From Rhizobium leguminosarum bv. viciae USDA 2370 (GTDB lineage: Bacteria; Pseudomonadota; Alphaproteobacteria; Rhizobiales; Rhizobiaceae), in NCBI RefSeq assembly GCF_002008365.1, contig NZ_MRDL01000009.1, positions 62,001-126,000 of the forward strand: 64,000 nt of DNA, given 5' to 3'. Below are positions 28,485 through 37,716 of the stretch, in pieces (the first letter of the stretch is position 1; each line of letters starts with the position of its first letter). The notes below the pieces were generated by a model. That model had not been told where the DNA came from and ran no database searches. It saw only the letters and a list, made by a program, of their open reading frames with translations. The translations under genes and the position numbers were made by a program.

Positions 28485-29567
28485 TCAGTGTGTGGCAGTC
28501 GCCGTTTGACTGGCATCCGCTAGTAATTTTTCCGAGTGGCGCTTTCTGCCGGTCAGGGCGAAAAGTTCGCGTCCACCAGCGATGCCACCGGGTCTGAAGA
28601 TCAGAATCAAGGCCATGATGATGCCAAGACCGATCTCCTGGCTGCCGGGCGGCAAAGCAATTGAAGTGCTGCCGAGCGTAAAACCCCGTTCCAGAAACCG
28701 GAGAACCTCGACGATCACCGTCACGACGACTACTCCGGATACCGCCCCGGTCAGGCTGCCTACTCCACCGACGACGAGCATCGCCAAGGCGATAAATGTC
28801 AGGTTGAGGTAAAAGGCATCGATAGCCAGAATTCCGAGGAACTGGGCATAGAGACCGCCAGAGACACCGGCTACGGCAGCGCTGAGTACGAAAGCAATTA
28901 GTCGAACCCGGACCACGCGAACGCCGGAAGCTTTGGCAGCAACCTCATCGTCCCGGCAGGCTCGCAGCATGATGCCAAATCGCGAGGTCTGAAACAGGTT
29001 GGCGACCAGGACTGCCAAAATTGCCCCACCAGTTGCTACCCAAGGACCCACGACCGTCGGAATGCCGATGATTGAGCTGACACCGGCGGTGACGCTATCC
29101 CAATTGGCAAAAACGCTGTTCACGATGATGAGGAAGGCGAAGGTCGCAATCGATGCCGCGATCCCGTTCAATCTCATAATCGCCAGGCCAAACAGTAGAG
29201 CAACGACAGCGGGGAGTAGCGCCGAACCGATCATGGCCATCCAGAATGGATACTGGTTTTCCTGCAGGAACGTCGGAAGCCCCGACAGCATAATCTGCTT
29301 GAACGTCGGTTCTGCAGTCGCCCAGCCGACCGCGTATGCGCCTAAGCAGGAGAACGCGACGTGACCGAATGAAGTGATCCCTGAGTTACCAATGAAGATG
29401 TAAAGGCCGACCACCAGCGTCATTCTAATCAGCATTTCTGTGACGGAGGTTGCAATGGCCTCATCGCCAACGAGCGTGGTGACAAGCGCGATTGCTGCGA
29501 CGACCAACGACAGCACGACTGCTGAAGAATGCTGGCCGAAATGCGAAAGATTTGTGTGTCCCTTCAT
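28485..29567 (-). CDS. Liv-type ABC transporter permease (LivM-like)
   Basis: A 360-aa membrane protein with about nine hydrophobic segments and the BPD_transp_2 signature (AAKASGVRVVRVRLIAFVLSA, the ATPase contact loop). Fifth gene of the importer operon, three bases after the LivH-like stop and about 100 bases before hyuA. The C-terminal tail is hydrophilic and somewhat longer than usual. It forms the channel with the LivH-like subunit. Confidence 0.88.
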   Translation of the reverse strand: MKGHTNLSHFGQHSSAVVLSLVVAAIALVTTLVGDEAIATSVTEMLIRMTLVVGLYIFIGNSGITSFGHVAFSCLGAYAVGWATAEPTFKQIMLSGLPTFLQENQYPFWMAMIGSALLPAVVALLFGLAIMRLNGIAASIATFAFLIIVNSVFANWDSVTAGVSSIIGIPTVVGPWVATGGAILAVLVANLFQTSRFGIMLRACRDDEVAAKASGVRVVRVRLIAFVLSAAVAGVSGGLYAQFLGILAIDAFYLNLTFIALAMLVVGGVGSLTGAVSGVVVVTVIVEVLRFLERGFTLGSTSIALPPGSQEIGLGIIMALILIFRPGGIAGGRELFALTGRKRHSEKLLADASQTATATH

Positions 29568-29570
29568 GGC

Positions 29571-30485
29571 TCAAACTCGCTCAATGATGTTTTTAGCTGG
29601 GAAGAGACCCGAGGGACGACCGAGCAGGACCAGGACAAGGATTCCGAAGGCAAAGGCATCTCGGAAGCCACGAAGATCGGCAGGTAGGTAAGCTTGCAGC
29701 ATCACCAGGAGAATGCCGACCAAGAAGCCGCCCACAACTGCTCCAACCAAGCTTCCCATCCCTCCGATGACGACGGCCACAAATCCGAAGAGTGCCAGCG
29801 GAACGCCCATTGTATGGCTTAGAGAGCCAGTCTGGGTGACGTAAAGAAGAGAGACTGCCGTGGCCAGGATGCCAGTTACCGCGAATGCCATGCCGATTAC
29901 GAAGTTACCATTCACTCCAAGATACTGGGCCATGCGGAAATCTTCTGCGGCGGCACGCATCTGGACGCCGTATCGAGTGCCGCGCAGGAAAGCGATCAGG
30001 GCAACCATCAATACCAATGTCGTCCCGATGGTGGTAAGCTGAAGGACCGGCAGGCGAACAGCGCCCAGTTCGATCTGAGTGTTCAACGACGGCCAGAGAT
30101 CGACGGCCTTGGCACGTGAGCTGTAGACCAGAAGGAGACCATTCTGGATAATGTAGCTCAAGGCGAATGATCCGATCATCAGAGTTGTCGCGTTCGCGCG
30201 CCGAAGGGGTCGGAATACCAGTGCGTCTGTGAGCAGGGCGACGATCACAACGATCAGGCAGACCGACGGAAGCAGCGTCCACCAGCTCCAGTTTCCGATG
30301 AGCATCTGGGAGGTAACATCTGCGGATGGCACGATCAGGCTATAGCCACCGATAGTGATCAGATCGCCATGTGCGAAGTTGATGAGCCGAAGAATGCCGA
30401 ACAGAAGACCGATGCCCAGCGCCACAAGAGCGTAGATGCTGCCCAGGCTTAGGGCATCGACCATGTTCTGAATGAAATTGATCAT
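29571..30485 (-). CDS. Liv-type ABC transporter permease (LivH-like)
   Basis: A 304-aa protein with eight or so membrane spans. LINFAHGDLITIGGY near residue 34 is the conserved LivH segment, and AAEDFRMAQYLGVNGNFVIG the ATPase contact loop. It starts within the last four bases of the LivF-like gene, so translation is coupled. Confidence 0.88.
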   Translation of the reverse strand: MINFIQNMVDALSLGSIYALVALGIGLLFGILRLINFAHGDLITIGGYSLIVPSADVTSQMLIGNWSWWTLLPSVCLIVVIVALLTDALVFRPLRRANATTLMIGSFALSYIIQNGLLLVYSSRAKAVDLWPSLNTQIELGAVRLPVLQLTTIGTTLVLMVALIAFLRGTRYGVQMRAAAEDFRMAQYLGVNGNFVIGMAFAVTGILATAVSLLYVTQTGSLSHTMGVPLALFGFVAVVIGGMGSLVGAVVGGFLVGILLVMLQAYLPADLRGFRDAFAFGILVLVLLGRPSGLFPAKNIIERV

Positions 30486-31231
30486 TGTTGTGTCTCCCGG
30501 GCGTCGGAGTGCTGGAAGCCGAAGTAGGCTTCACGGATAGCTTCGCCGTCCGCGAGATCAGCCGCCCTGCCCTCAAGTTGGATTACTCCGCCACGCAACA
30601 CGTAGATGCGGTCGGCATGCTTGAGAATGCGGTTAGAACTTTGCTCGTTGATCAGGAGGGTGAGACCCTCCGTGCGGCGGATATCCAGCAGGATTTGATA
30701 GATTTGGTCGATGATTTTCGGGGCCAGACCCAGCGAAGGCTCATCGACCATGATCAGTTTTGCGCGGGTCATGAGTGCCCGTCCGATTGCCAACATCTGC
30801 TGCTCACCACCAGAAAGGCGGCCAGCCGGAAACTTCAGGCGCTCTCGAAGACGGGGGAAATATGTCAGCACCCGTTCGACGTCCTGCTTGGCCTGACCGC
30901 TGTCCTTCTGGATGTATCCAGCGATCTGAAGGTTCTCTTCCACAGTCAACGAGCCGAAGACATGTCGTCCCTCAGGCACCAGGGAAATTCCAAGGCGAGC
31001 AATCTTTTCCGGAGCCACTCCGGTGATCGCTTTGTCATTGAACTGAATGTTGCCAGAGACAACCGGTGCGCCGCCAGCGGCGGCTGCGAGCATAGTGGAC
31101 TTACCCGCTCCATTGGGGCCGATTATGCACACGACCTCGCCCTTATCGACATGGATCGAAGCATCTCGCAACGCGGTCATCTGTCCATATCGGACTGTAA
31201 TGTGGGATAGCGATAGGATGGTGTTTGACAT
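30482..31231 (-). CDS. Liv-type ABC transporter ATPase (LivF-like)
   Basis: A 249-aa ABC ATPase: Walker A GPNGAGKST, signature LSGGEQQML, Walker B LIMVDEPSLGLAP. The ATG at 31231 with GGAGG before it is chosen instead of an upstream frame extension with no family match. It follows the LivG-like gene by four bases and powers import together with it. Confidence 0.9.
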   Translation of the reverse strand: MSNTILSLSHITVRYGQMTALRDASIHVDKGEVVCIIGPNGAGKSTMLAAAAGGAPVVSGNIQFNDKAITGVAPEKIARLGISLVPEGRHVFGSLTVEENLQIAGYIQKDSGQAKQDVERVLTYFPRLRERLKFPAGRLSGGEQQMLAIGRALMTRAKLIMVDEPSLGLAPKIIDQIYQILLDIRRTEGLTLLINEQSSNRILKHADRIYVLRGGVIQLEGRAADLADGEAIREAYFGFQHSDARETQQ

Positions 31232-31235
31232 CGGG

Positions 31236-32006
31236 TCAGGCCTCCATGCCGAGGTAGGCGGCGAGAACGCCCTCATGTCGTTTGATCTCATCCGGCGTAC
31301 CGACCGCCAGGGTTTTGCCCCCGTCGAGGACGTGCACGCGGTGACAAATGCTCATCACGACGTGCATGTTATGTTCGATCAACAGGACCCCGCATCCGAA
31401 GCGATCAGGGATTTCGGCAATGTGATGTACGAGTTCGTCAGCTTCCGCGTCAGACATGCCAGCTGCTGGTTCGTCGAGGAGAATGAATTTGGGGGCGACG
31501 GCGAGGGCGCGCACGATGCTCAATCGGCGCTGATCGGTGTAGGCTAAAGCTCCGGCTGCGATGGAGGCCTTATCTGCGATGCCAATCCATTCGAGCAGCT
31601 CATAACTTGCCGCACGCGCTGGATTTCGTGCCAGGCCAAGCCCAAGGCCAGTGACCTCTACATTTTCGAGAACGCTCAAGTCGTTGAACAACCGCCCCGC
31701 CTGGAAAGTACGCGCGATACCCTCAAGGCGAAACCGGTCGGCTCGCCAACCAGCTGTGTCCGAACCATGAAGAAAAATCGCTCCTTCTGTCGGGGTCTGA
31801 AACCCCGTGAGACAATTTACCAGCGTGGTCTTTCCGGCACCGTTCGGTCCAATCAGGCCAAAGATTTCCCGGCTACCCACGTGAAGTGAAACATCTGAAA
31901 TTGCCGCAAGACCCTGGAAATGAACGGTCAGATTCCTTGCAACCAGGCCGCTAGCGGTGGGCGTAGCAGCGTCATTGCCTGAGTGAAGCGACAAAATGTC
32001 AGCCAT
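31236..32006 (-). CDS. Liv-type ABC transporter ATPase (LivG-like)
   Basis: A 256-aa ABC ATPase with GPNGAGKTT (Walker A), a LivG-specific LFNDLSVLENV region and Walker B FILLDEPAAGMSD. The canonical signature LSGGQ is replaced by ALAYTDQRRLSIVRAL, as is common in LivG. It starts with AGGGGAATATC before ATG 32006, almost the same leader as the binding-protein gene. An N-terminal 15-residue extension is unusual but harmless. Confidence 0.88.
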   Translation of the reverse strand: MADILSLHSGNDAATPTASGLVARNLTVHFQGLAAISDVSLHVGSREIFGLIGPNGAGKTTLVNCLTGFQTPTEGAIFLHGSDTAGWRADRFRLEGIARTFQAGRLFNDLSVLENVEVTGLGLGLARNPARAASYELLEWIGIADKASIAAGALAYTDQRRLSIVRALAVAPKFILLDEPAAGMSDAEADELVHHIAEIPDRFGCGVLLIEHNMHVVMSICHRVHVLDGGKTLAVGTPDEIKRHEGVLAAYLGMEA

Positions 32007-32027
32007 GATATTCCCCTTTTTTTGTAG

Positions 32028-32053
32028 GGGCACGCCAGTTAACCGGCGTGCCC
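32028..32053. promoter_or_regulatory. Hairpin between binding-protein gene and LivG-like gene
   Basis: GGGCACGCC and GGCGTGCCC, 9-bp arms around 8 bases, without a T-run. This kind of intercistronic hairpin usually protects the upstream message and lets the binding protein be made in excess of the membrane parts. Confidence 0.6.
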
Positions 32054-32065
32054 AGTTCTACGCCT

Positions 32066-33265
32066 TTACTTCTTCAGGCGGTAGAGAACGTCGTTTGGAA
32101 TATCTTGGCTTATCTTCACTTCCTCAATGACGTTCTGTTTGCCGTCCTTGATCTCGGTAACGAACATCGGGATTTGCGTCTGGATGTGAACGAGGTCAGA
32201 GAAGGAGCGCGTACCAAGAACCGTCGGAACCTCCTTGTAGGTATTCATCTCGGCAACTACCTTTTCGGCATCAGTCGAACCGACCTTCGTTACTGCCTGC
32301 GCGTAAAGGTCCAGCCACGCATAAATCGGGTAAGCATACTGCGTCGCGGGGCGGCCACCGTATTTTGCTTCATACGCCTTCGTCAGCGCTTCGACCTCGG
32401 GGCGCGGATCGCCGGAGAATACTGCCTGTACAGGCACGTAGAAGTCCTTGAGGTCCGGAACTGCACTGTTCCAATAGAGACCATCCATGCCCGTGTTGCT
32501 GAGGATAGGGATGTTAATCCCGGCTGCACGGATCTGCTTGATGGCACTGGCACCGCCAGGCGTAACCGAGCAAAGCATTACGTTGTCGACGCCTTCGTCG
32601 CGAACCGCATTGGCGAGGCGGGTGACCTGCGAACTGATCGAAGCGTCAGCGTTCTTGAACTCGTCCTTGGCGACAATGGTGCCGCCATGAAGCGGGAACG
32701 CCCACTCGTAACCGGCGCAGGACGACTTGTTGTACTCGAGCAGGTTGTCCACAAGGACATAGCCCTTCTTGAAGCCACGCTTGTTGATGCCCCATTCGGC
32801 CATCGTTGCGCCTTCAACCTGACCGGCATTGTTGGCAGTGAACGAAAGCTTGCCGACGCCTGCTACACCTGCCTTAGGATCAGACGCGCCGAGAAAGACC
32901 GAAATGAGCCCCGCCTTCTGTGCCTGCAGAGCCGCCGGAGCGCCGTAGTCATAGTCGGCCGTCACCAGAACAACATCCGCGCCGCCCTGAACCATCGCCT
33001 GGCCCGCTTTGGCACCTTCGACGCGGTCGGACTTCGTATCTTGCTGGATTTGTTTGATCGGATGGCCGAGAAGCCCGCCCTTTGCATTTTGCTGCTCGAT
33101 CCACAGCTGAGCCATCTTGGTGGCTTCACCATCGTAAGCTGCTTCCCAACCCGTGAACGCCACAGCGAAACCGAGCGTGACGCCATCTTTTGCTGCATTT
33201 GCCGGCATCGCAGAACTAGCTACAGACGACGCTACCAGCGCCGAAGCAATAAGTCTCTTAAACAT
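32066..33265 (-). CDS. Periplasmic binding protein of the hyu-linked ABC importer
   Basis: A 399-aa Peripla_BP_6 protein. Residues 1-24 are a signal peptide ending PANA; the mature part begins AKDGVTLGFAVAFTGWEAAY. It has the LivK-like two-lobe pattern (QGGADVVLVTADYDYGAPAA, ILSNTGMDGLYWNSAVPDLK). ATG 33265 follows AAAGGGGAATAGCA. First gene of the seven-gene operon ending in hyuB. Its ligand should be the HyuAB substrate or its precursor, an amide or urea-type compound; this is inference from the operon. Confidence 0.88.
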   Translation of the reverse strand: MFKRLIASALVASSVASSAMPANAAKDGVTLGFAVAFTGWEAAYDGEATKMAQLWIEQQNAKGGLLGHPIKQIQQDTKSDRVEGAKAGQAMVQGGADVVLVTADYDYGAPAALQAQKAGLISVFLGASDPKAGVAGVGKLSFTANNAGQVEGATMAEWGINKRGFKKGYVLVDNLLEYNKSSCAGYEWAFPLHGGTIVAKDEFKNADASISSQVTRLANAVRDEGVDNVMLCSVTPGGASAIKQIRAAGINIPILSNTGMDGLYWNSAVPDLKDFYVPVQAVFSGDPRPEVEALTKAYEAKYGGRPATQYAYPIYAWLDLYAQAVTKVGSTDAEKVVAEMNTYKEVPTVLGTRSFSDLVHIQTQIPMFVTEIKDGKQNVIEEVKISQDIPNDVLYRLKK

Positions 33266-33857
33266 TGCTATTCCCCTTTTCATCGATTGGCCCAGTACGG
33301 GCTCTCAACACCAAACTTTCCAACGGCGTTGGAGAGTACTGCTGGCCTTTGGCCGTCTTTTTGAGCTTTCCGGAGAGAAAAGACGCTCCGCCGGAAAACT
33401 ATGTTCTGCTAGGCTCGCTTGGTATTCATTGGAGCCCGCGATGAGCATCGTTCCCACGATAAAAGGAAACCCTGCAGCCGCGTTCGCGGGACCGATATTT
33501 TCTCGAGTTGTCGAGAACTTTTGGCGCGCCAATGTTCTTTGGCTTGGCCCCGCAAAGAACAAGGTCAGCACGGGTCTCGTCCATCGAAGTGGCGAAGGGG
33601 AAAACTGCACGAGCCGGCTCGAAGAAGATCTTGCGCCGTGCCTTTTGGAAGTTCCCGCCCCGGGATACACTTGTCAGATCACGCGGCTATGGAAACCGCT
33701 AGCCGCGAGAACAGTTGACGCGATGAAAGTAGCTTTGCAAAAAACCATAGGACGCTCCCCTTTTTGTTATCGACCTAGAAAAGCAGGTTTTCCGACTTAG
33801 GGAAGCAGGGATAACGTCCCCGGTGACTATACTCACCAGCAATAGATGACAGCCACG
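33266..33857. other. Promoter region and possible gene remnant
   Basis: This holds the promoter of the importer operon. On the minus strand a 24-codon frame (33674-33748) begins with AAAGGGGAGCGTCCT-ATG, nearly the same leader as the binding-protein and LivG-like genes, and reads like a signal peptide (CKATFIASTVLAASGF) before a stop. It looks like the start of a lost duplicate of a binding-protein gene. Confidence 0.4.
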
Positions 33858-34406
33858 TTAGTATGTCGGAGGGGTAATGGCACTCAAGATTTCACTCTGT
33901 CCATCATGTAGGTTTCGAAAGCGATGTGGAAGGCGACTATCGAAGTAGTAGCCGTCACCCGGCTTCAGAACCTTTTTTTGGTTACCGACGGTGATTTCGA
34001 CCACTCCGGAAAGGACCATGCCTGCCTCTTGTGCCGCATGCGTAAACTCTTCGCCGGTGTCAGCCCCGGGTGCATAGCGCTCGTGTAACATTAGTAATTG
34101 TCGATTGGGATGATCGAGGCCGATGACACGATATGAAATTGTTTCAACCTTTCCAATCTCCACCAAGTTCTCAGACGAATAGAATGGAGAATATGGCAGG
34201 CTGGATTGGAGATCGGAAAAAAATCCCGGAAGGGTCGTTCCTAGAGCGTCCAATACCGCGCCGAGCGTATCTATTGAAGGGCTCATCTTGTCTCGCTCGA
34301 TAAGCGAAATCGTCGAATGTGAAATTCCTGAGCGCGCCGCCAACTCCCTCACACCGAGATCGCGGCGGCGGCGCAGTTCCCGGAGCTTACTACCAATCTT
34401 TGGCAA
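33858..34406 (-). CDS. XRE-family regulator with C-terminal cupin domain
   Basis: A 182-aa protein: helix-turn-helix in residues 5-60 (KLRELRRRRDLGVRELAARS, GISHSTISLIERDKMSPSID), then a cupin fold (EEFTHAAQEAGMVLSGVVEI, KPGDGYYFDSRLPHRFRN). Regulators of this PuuR-like type sense small amines or amino acid derivatives with the cupin. It lies between the importer/hyu operon and the divergent HisD-like gene, so it probably controls both. Confidence 0.85.
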   Translation of the reverse strand: MPKIGSKLRELRRRRDLGVRELAARSGISHSTISLIERDKMSPSIDTLGAVLDALGTTLPGFFSDLQSSLPYSPFYSSENLVEIGKVETISYRVIGLDHPNRQLLMLHERYAPGADTGEEFTHAAQEAGMVLSGVVEITVGNQKKVLKPGDGYYFDSRLPHRFRNLHDGQSEILSAITPPTY

Positions 34407-34583
34407 TTATCGGTTCCCTTTATTGCACCGCCTGAGAATGCCACCTTCGCCACAATCGAGATACCTGCGTGGAGCTAGCGACTACTGAAGTGGTGATTAT
34501 AATGAACACGTGGTTTGTGGGCAATTGCGAGGGTGCCAAAGTTTCACGATGCTCATCAGGATCATCCCACATAGGAGGTTTTG

Positions 34584-35882
34584 ATGACGTCGCGTCTCGA
34601 TGCGCTGAAAGGTAAGTTTATACGGGTCAAGGAACCGACCCGAGATGCTGTCTCGGATACGGCTCCTGTCGAAAAGACCGTAAAGGATATAATTGCGAAT
34701 GTCCGTAAGCATGGCGACGCCGCCGTTCGCGAATACTCTGTCGCGTTCGATAAGGCCAACGTGACCAACTTCGAAGTTACTCACGAAGAGAAGCTCAAGG
34801 CTATCGCCGATCTCGACCCGCAAACTCGCGAAGACACCGAGTTTGCCATTGCAAACGTCCGTCGCTTCGCCGAAGCGCAGCTGGGCACGATACTCCCGCT
34901 GGAAATTGAGGCGCTTCCGGGGCTGCACCTTGGCCATCGCGTCATCCCGATAGAAATCGTTGGCTGCTATGTCCCGGGTGGTCGCTATCCGCTCCTCTCG
35001 GCACCCGTCATGACGGTTGTCCCTGCAAAAGTCGCCGGGTGTGACCAGGTCATCGCGTGCCTTCCACCGAATGCCCATCCGGCTATGATTGCCGGCTGCC
35101 ATCTCGCCGGTGCAGACCGAATCTTCCGCGTCGGCGGAGCCCAGGCGATTGCTGCAATGGCCTACGGTACTGAAACGATTCCTGCCGTCGACAAGATCGT
35201 CGGTCCGGGCAATGCGTTTGTAAACGAAGCAAAGCGGCAGGTCTTTGGTCAGGTCGGTATCGACCAGCTTGCAGGCCCAAGCGAAATCTTCATCGTCGCT
35301 GACGAGACCGCCAACCCCGCAACCCTCGCGACCGATATGCTGGCTCAGGCTGAGCATGACGTGCGCACCCGTGTAGGGCTGGTTACGACGGACCGTAAGC
35401 TTGCTGAAGAGACGATCAAGGAAGTCGAAAAGCAGCTCGAAACCTTGACGACCGCTCAGGTTGCCAGCGTTGCGTGGAAGGACTACGGCGAAGTGACCGT
35501 CGTCGAAGACGAAGAGACGATGATCGCCTACTCCGATTACATCGCCACTGAACATCTTCAGGTTCACACCCGTGACCCTCAGGCGACCGCAAAGAAGCTC
35601 CGCAACTACGGTTCGATCTTTATCGGCGAACTGGCCAGCGTTGTGTACTCTGACAAGTGCTGCGGTACGAACCACACCCTGCCAACGATGGCAGCCGGTC
35701 GCTATACGGGTGGCCTTTGGGTTGGCTCATACGTCAAGATTGCCACGCACCAGTGGCTCGACGAGCGTGGAGTCGCTGCCGTAGCTCCGGCAGCTATTCG
35801 CCAAAGTGCCACCGAGCAACTGGAAGGCCACCGTCGCGCAGCTGCGCTGCGTCTTAGCCCTCAACAGTTCGCCGCAGAGTAA
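34584..35882 (+). CDS. Histidinol dehydrogenase paralogue
   Basis: A 432-aa HisD-family NAD-dependent, zinc-binding alcohol dehydrogenase. Motifs are intact: YVPGGRYPL, RVGGAQAIAAMAYGT, VGPGNAFVNEAKRQVFG, GPSE, QAEHD (zinc ligands), TEHLQVH (catalytic Glu-His) and GTNHTLPT. ATG 34584 has GGAGG six bases upstream. It stands outside any his operon and beside catabolic genes, so it more likely oxidises another amino- or imidazole-type alcohol, as do HisD paralogues in sulfopropanediol breakdown. It is divergent from the XRE-cupin gene. Confidence 0.85.
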   Translation: MTSRLDALKGKFIRVKEPTRDAVSDTAPVEKTVKDIIANVRKHGDAAVREYSVAFDKANVTNFEVTHEEKLKAIADLDPQTREDTEFAIANVRRFAEAQLGTILPLEIEALPGLHLGHRVIPIEIVGCYVPGGRYPLLSAPVMTVVPAKVAGCDQVIACLPPNAHPAMIAGCHLAGADRIFRVGGAQAIAAMAYGTETIPAVDKIVGPGNAFVNEAKRQVFGQVGIDQLAGPSEIFIVADETANPATLATDMLAQAEHDVRTRVGLVTTDRKLAEETIKEVEKQLETLTTAQVASVAWKDYGEVTVVEDEETMIAYSDYIATEHLQVHTRDPQATAKKLRNYGSIFIGELASVVYSDKCCGTNHTLPTMAAGRYTGGLWVGSYVKIATHQWLDERGVAAVAPAAIRQSATEQLEGHRRAAALRLSPQQFAAE

Positions 35883-35912
35883 TTTGACTCCCAAGCCTCT
35901 GCGATCAAAAGG

Positions 35913-35937
35913 GCCGCTAGAAATTCTAGCGGCTTTT
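35913..35937 (+). terminator. Terminator after the HisD-like gene
   Basis: GCCGCTAG, AAATT, CTAGCGGC then TTTT; perfect 8-bp stem 30 bases after the stop codon. Confidence 0.85.
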
Positions 35938-36192
35938 CAGCTTGTCTTCCTGATCGGACCGATGTGCTGGGATGTTTCCAAAACGTAAAGCTACTCGGAC
36001 TCGACGTGTTCGGCACGGTCGTCGATTGAGGCAGCGTCGCCCGCCAGTACTCGGCGGCAGAGTACAAGAGTATTCGATAGGGGACCACCTTCCGCTTTTT
36101 GCACCCTCATAATTTCAGCGGCTATCGACGGCTATGGATGGCGATCGGCGGAAATTTGAATGGCAGGCGAGTCAAGGCCCGTGCGGACAGTT

Positions 36193-36443
36193 TCAGACGA
36201 GCTGGCCGCTGACGGCTTTCCACTGGGCCATGGCTTGCAGTCGGTGACTGCGAATTTGGTTGGCAGAAGGTTTTGTGCGATCTGGAACGAAGAGATTGCG
36301 AACAGCGGAGAACAGCGAAACAAAATGTTGCAGGCTCCCGATTGATCGGAATCCCTGGCGCATTGAAACGGCAGATGCGAGTTCTCCGCCCGGTTGTTCA
36401 AGCTCTTGTGTGAGCGATGCTCAACACCCGGCATAACCTGACG
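36193..36443 (-). pseudogene. IS6-family transposase, C-terminal remnant
   Basis: RQVMPGVEHRSHKSLNNRAE and NSHLPF in one frame, then after a frameshift GSLQHFVSLFSAVRNLFVPD and LQAMAQWKAVSG before a stop. This is the same IS6 subgroup as the fragment at 17295-17675. The N-terminal half is gone. Confidence 0.7.
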
Positions 36444-36481
36444 CGTCCAAAGAAAATATTGTGACACTTGGAGAAATGACC

Positions 36482-36931
36482 ATGCTTTTTCGAAAATTGA
36501 TTGTCGCTGCCGTCATGGCAGCGGCAATTCCTGCTATGGCTCTTGCTGCCACGGCTGAGGTGACAATCAAAAACAACAGCACATCCGGTACTGCGAATGT
36601 CGGCAGTATCAGATGCGTCGGCTGCACGCCCAACTTCCCCTCCAGCATCTCTAATGGAGCGTCAGTTGTCTTTACGGTGCAAGGCAACACCATCGACGGC
36701 TTCATGACGTTTCGTTTCGATGTGACCAGAGGTGTCGTTCCGGCTCGGACGTGCAGAGCCTCATTGAGCGTCAACTATGATCCTGCTACCGGCCAAGCGC
36801 TTTCACTTGCCGGAACGCCGGCTTGGGTCGCCATTTCAGGTGGAACTCGGGCCCCTACCTGCACGCAGACCTCCGCTCCGACAATCTCCCATGGCAAAGT
36901 CCTGTGGAACCTCTCTTTCGTCGCCAACTGA
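36482..36931 (+). CDS. Small exported protein, unknown function
   Basis: A 149-aa protein with a clear signal peptide (MLFRKLIVAAVMAAAIPAMA, cleavage near ALA-ATA). The mature part (about 125 residues) is rich in Ser, Thr, Gly and Val and should be beta-structured. It has four cysteines, two in RCVGC, enough for two disulfides in the periplasm or outside. GGAG lies before ATG 36482; GTG 36461 is an alternative. It sits alone between an IS6 remnant and a GC hairpin. The family is not known to me. Confidence 0.65.
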   Translation: MLFRKLIVAAVMAAAIPAMALAATAEVTIKNNSTSGTANVGSIRCVGCTPNFPSSISNGASVVFTVQGNTIDGFMTFRFDVTRGVVPARTCRASLSVNYDPATGQALSLAGTPAWVAISGGTRAPTCTQTSAPTISHGKVLWNLSFVAN

Positions 36932-36946
36932 GGATACCTTCCTCTG

Positions 36947-36971
36947 GCAGGTCCGTTTTAAACGGACCTGC
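36947..36971. terminator. Hairpin after the exported-protein gene
   Basis: GCAGGTCCG, TTTTAAA, CGGACCTGC: a perfect 9-bp stem 16 bases after the stop. A T-run is lacking (TCTTCCTTCC follows), so termination may be partial; it may also protect the message. Confidence 0.55.
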
Positions 36972-37009
36972 TCTTCCTTCCGTTGTAATTACCATGATCA
37001 CACAATCAT

Positions 37010-37447
37010 GTGTGGAGCTTGCTTCAAATGTCTGTTCTCAGAAATGGATTGGCGCAAATGCGAGGCGCAGGGCAAGCAGCACTCGCCTGGTTCGGGATTC
37101 GGACGCCATTGATCGCCACAGCGTTGTTTGCTCGTTACCATGGTCCAGAGCTATCCGCCGATGTTGTCGGTGCGACAAGGGAGGGGCTGTACTACGTGCC
37201 TTATGCCAGCCTTGGTACCAGCTTCGTCCAATCGCAAGCTGAAGCTCGCCCGGCATATGCAACGGCAATCTATTGGAACACAATAGTGATCAGCGGCGGG
37301 TTGGCCGGCCCCTCCGTAGGGGTAATAGCACGGGCCTACGGATTTCGAACCGTAATTGAGATTGCTTCTTTGGTCGCAATCTTCGCCGCCGCTGTCCTGT
37401 TGTTTAGTCTGCGCCGATTCAAAGTGTCGACGGGGTCGCCACCTTGA
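37010..37447 (+). pseudogene. MFS transporter, C-terminal fragment
   Basis: The frame (145 aa) contains GLYYVPYASLGTSFVQSQAE, RPAYATAIYWNTIVISGGLA and a final membrane helix, as in the last third of major-facilitator efflux proteins. The first eight or so membrane helices are missing and the first 40 residues look unrelated. Confidence 0.6.
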
Positions 37448-37716
37448 GAGGCGCATCTTTGCGCGTCATTCGACGGCCCGGTATTCAGGCCTTGAAGCGA
37501 TCGAATGGGGTGAGCCACTTGATCGGTGGATCCGCTTCAGCCAGCGATAGATTTCCGAGCGCAGATAGCGGAGTTCCACTGCCATCCGACCAACCGGTTC
37601 GAGTGCATTCTTGAACGGATTCGAACCGTCGACAGGGCGGGAGAATTACCCGTTCAACAATGATTTCCCATATTTAACAAGCGGCTGAAAATGCAAACTG
37701 GACCGAAATGTGGTTA

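Noticed and set aside
32048..33364. 438-aa plus-strand frame opposite the hyu-linked binding protein
   Set aside because: Long only because the opposite strand is a GC-rich gene; the minus-strand protein has a signal peptide and a full family pattern.
34497..35675. 392-aa minus-strand frame opposite the HisD paralogue
   Set aside because: The plus strand carries every HisD motif; the minus frame is a shadow without start signals.
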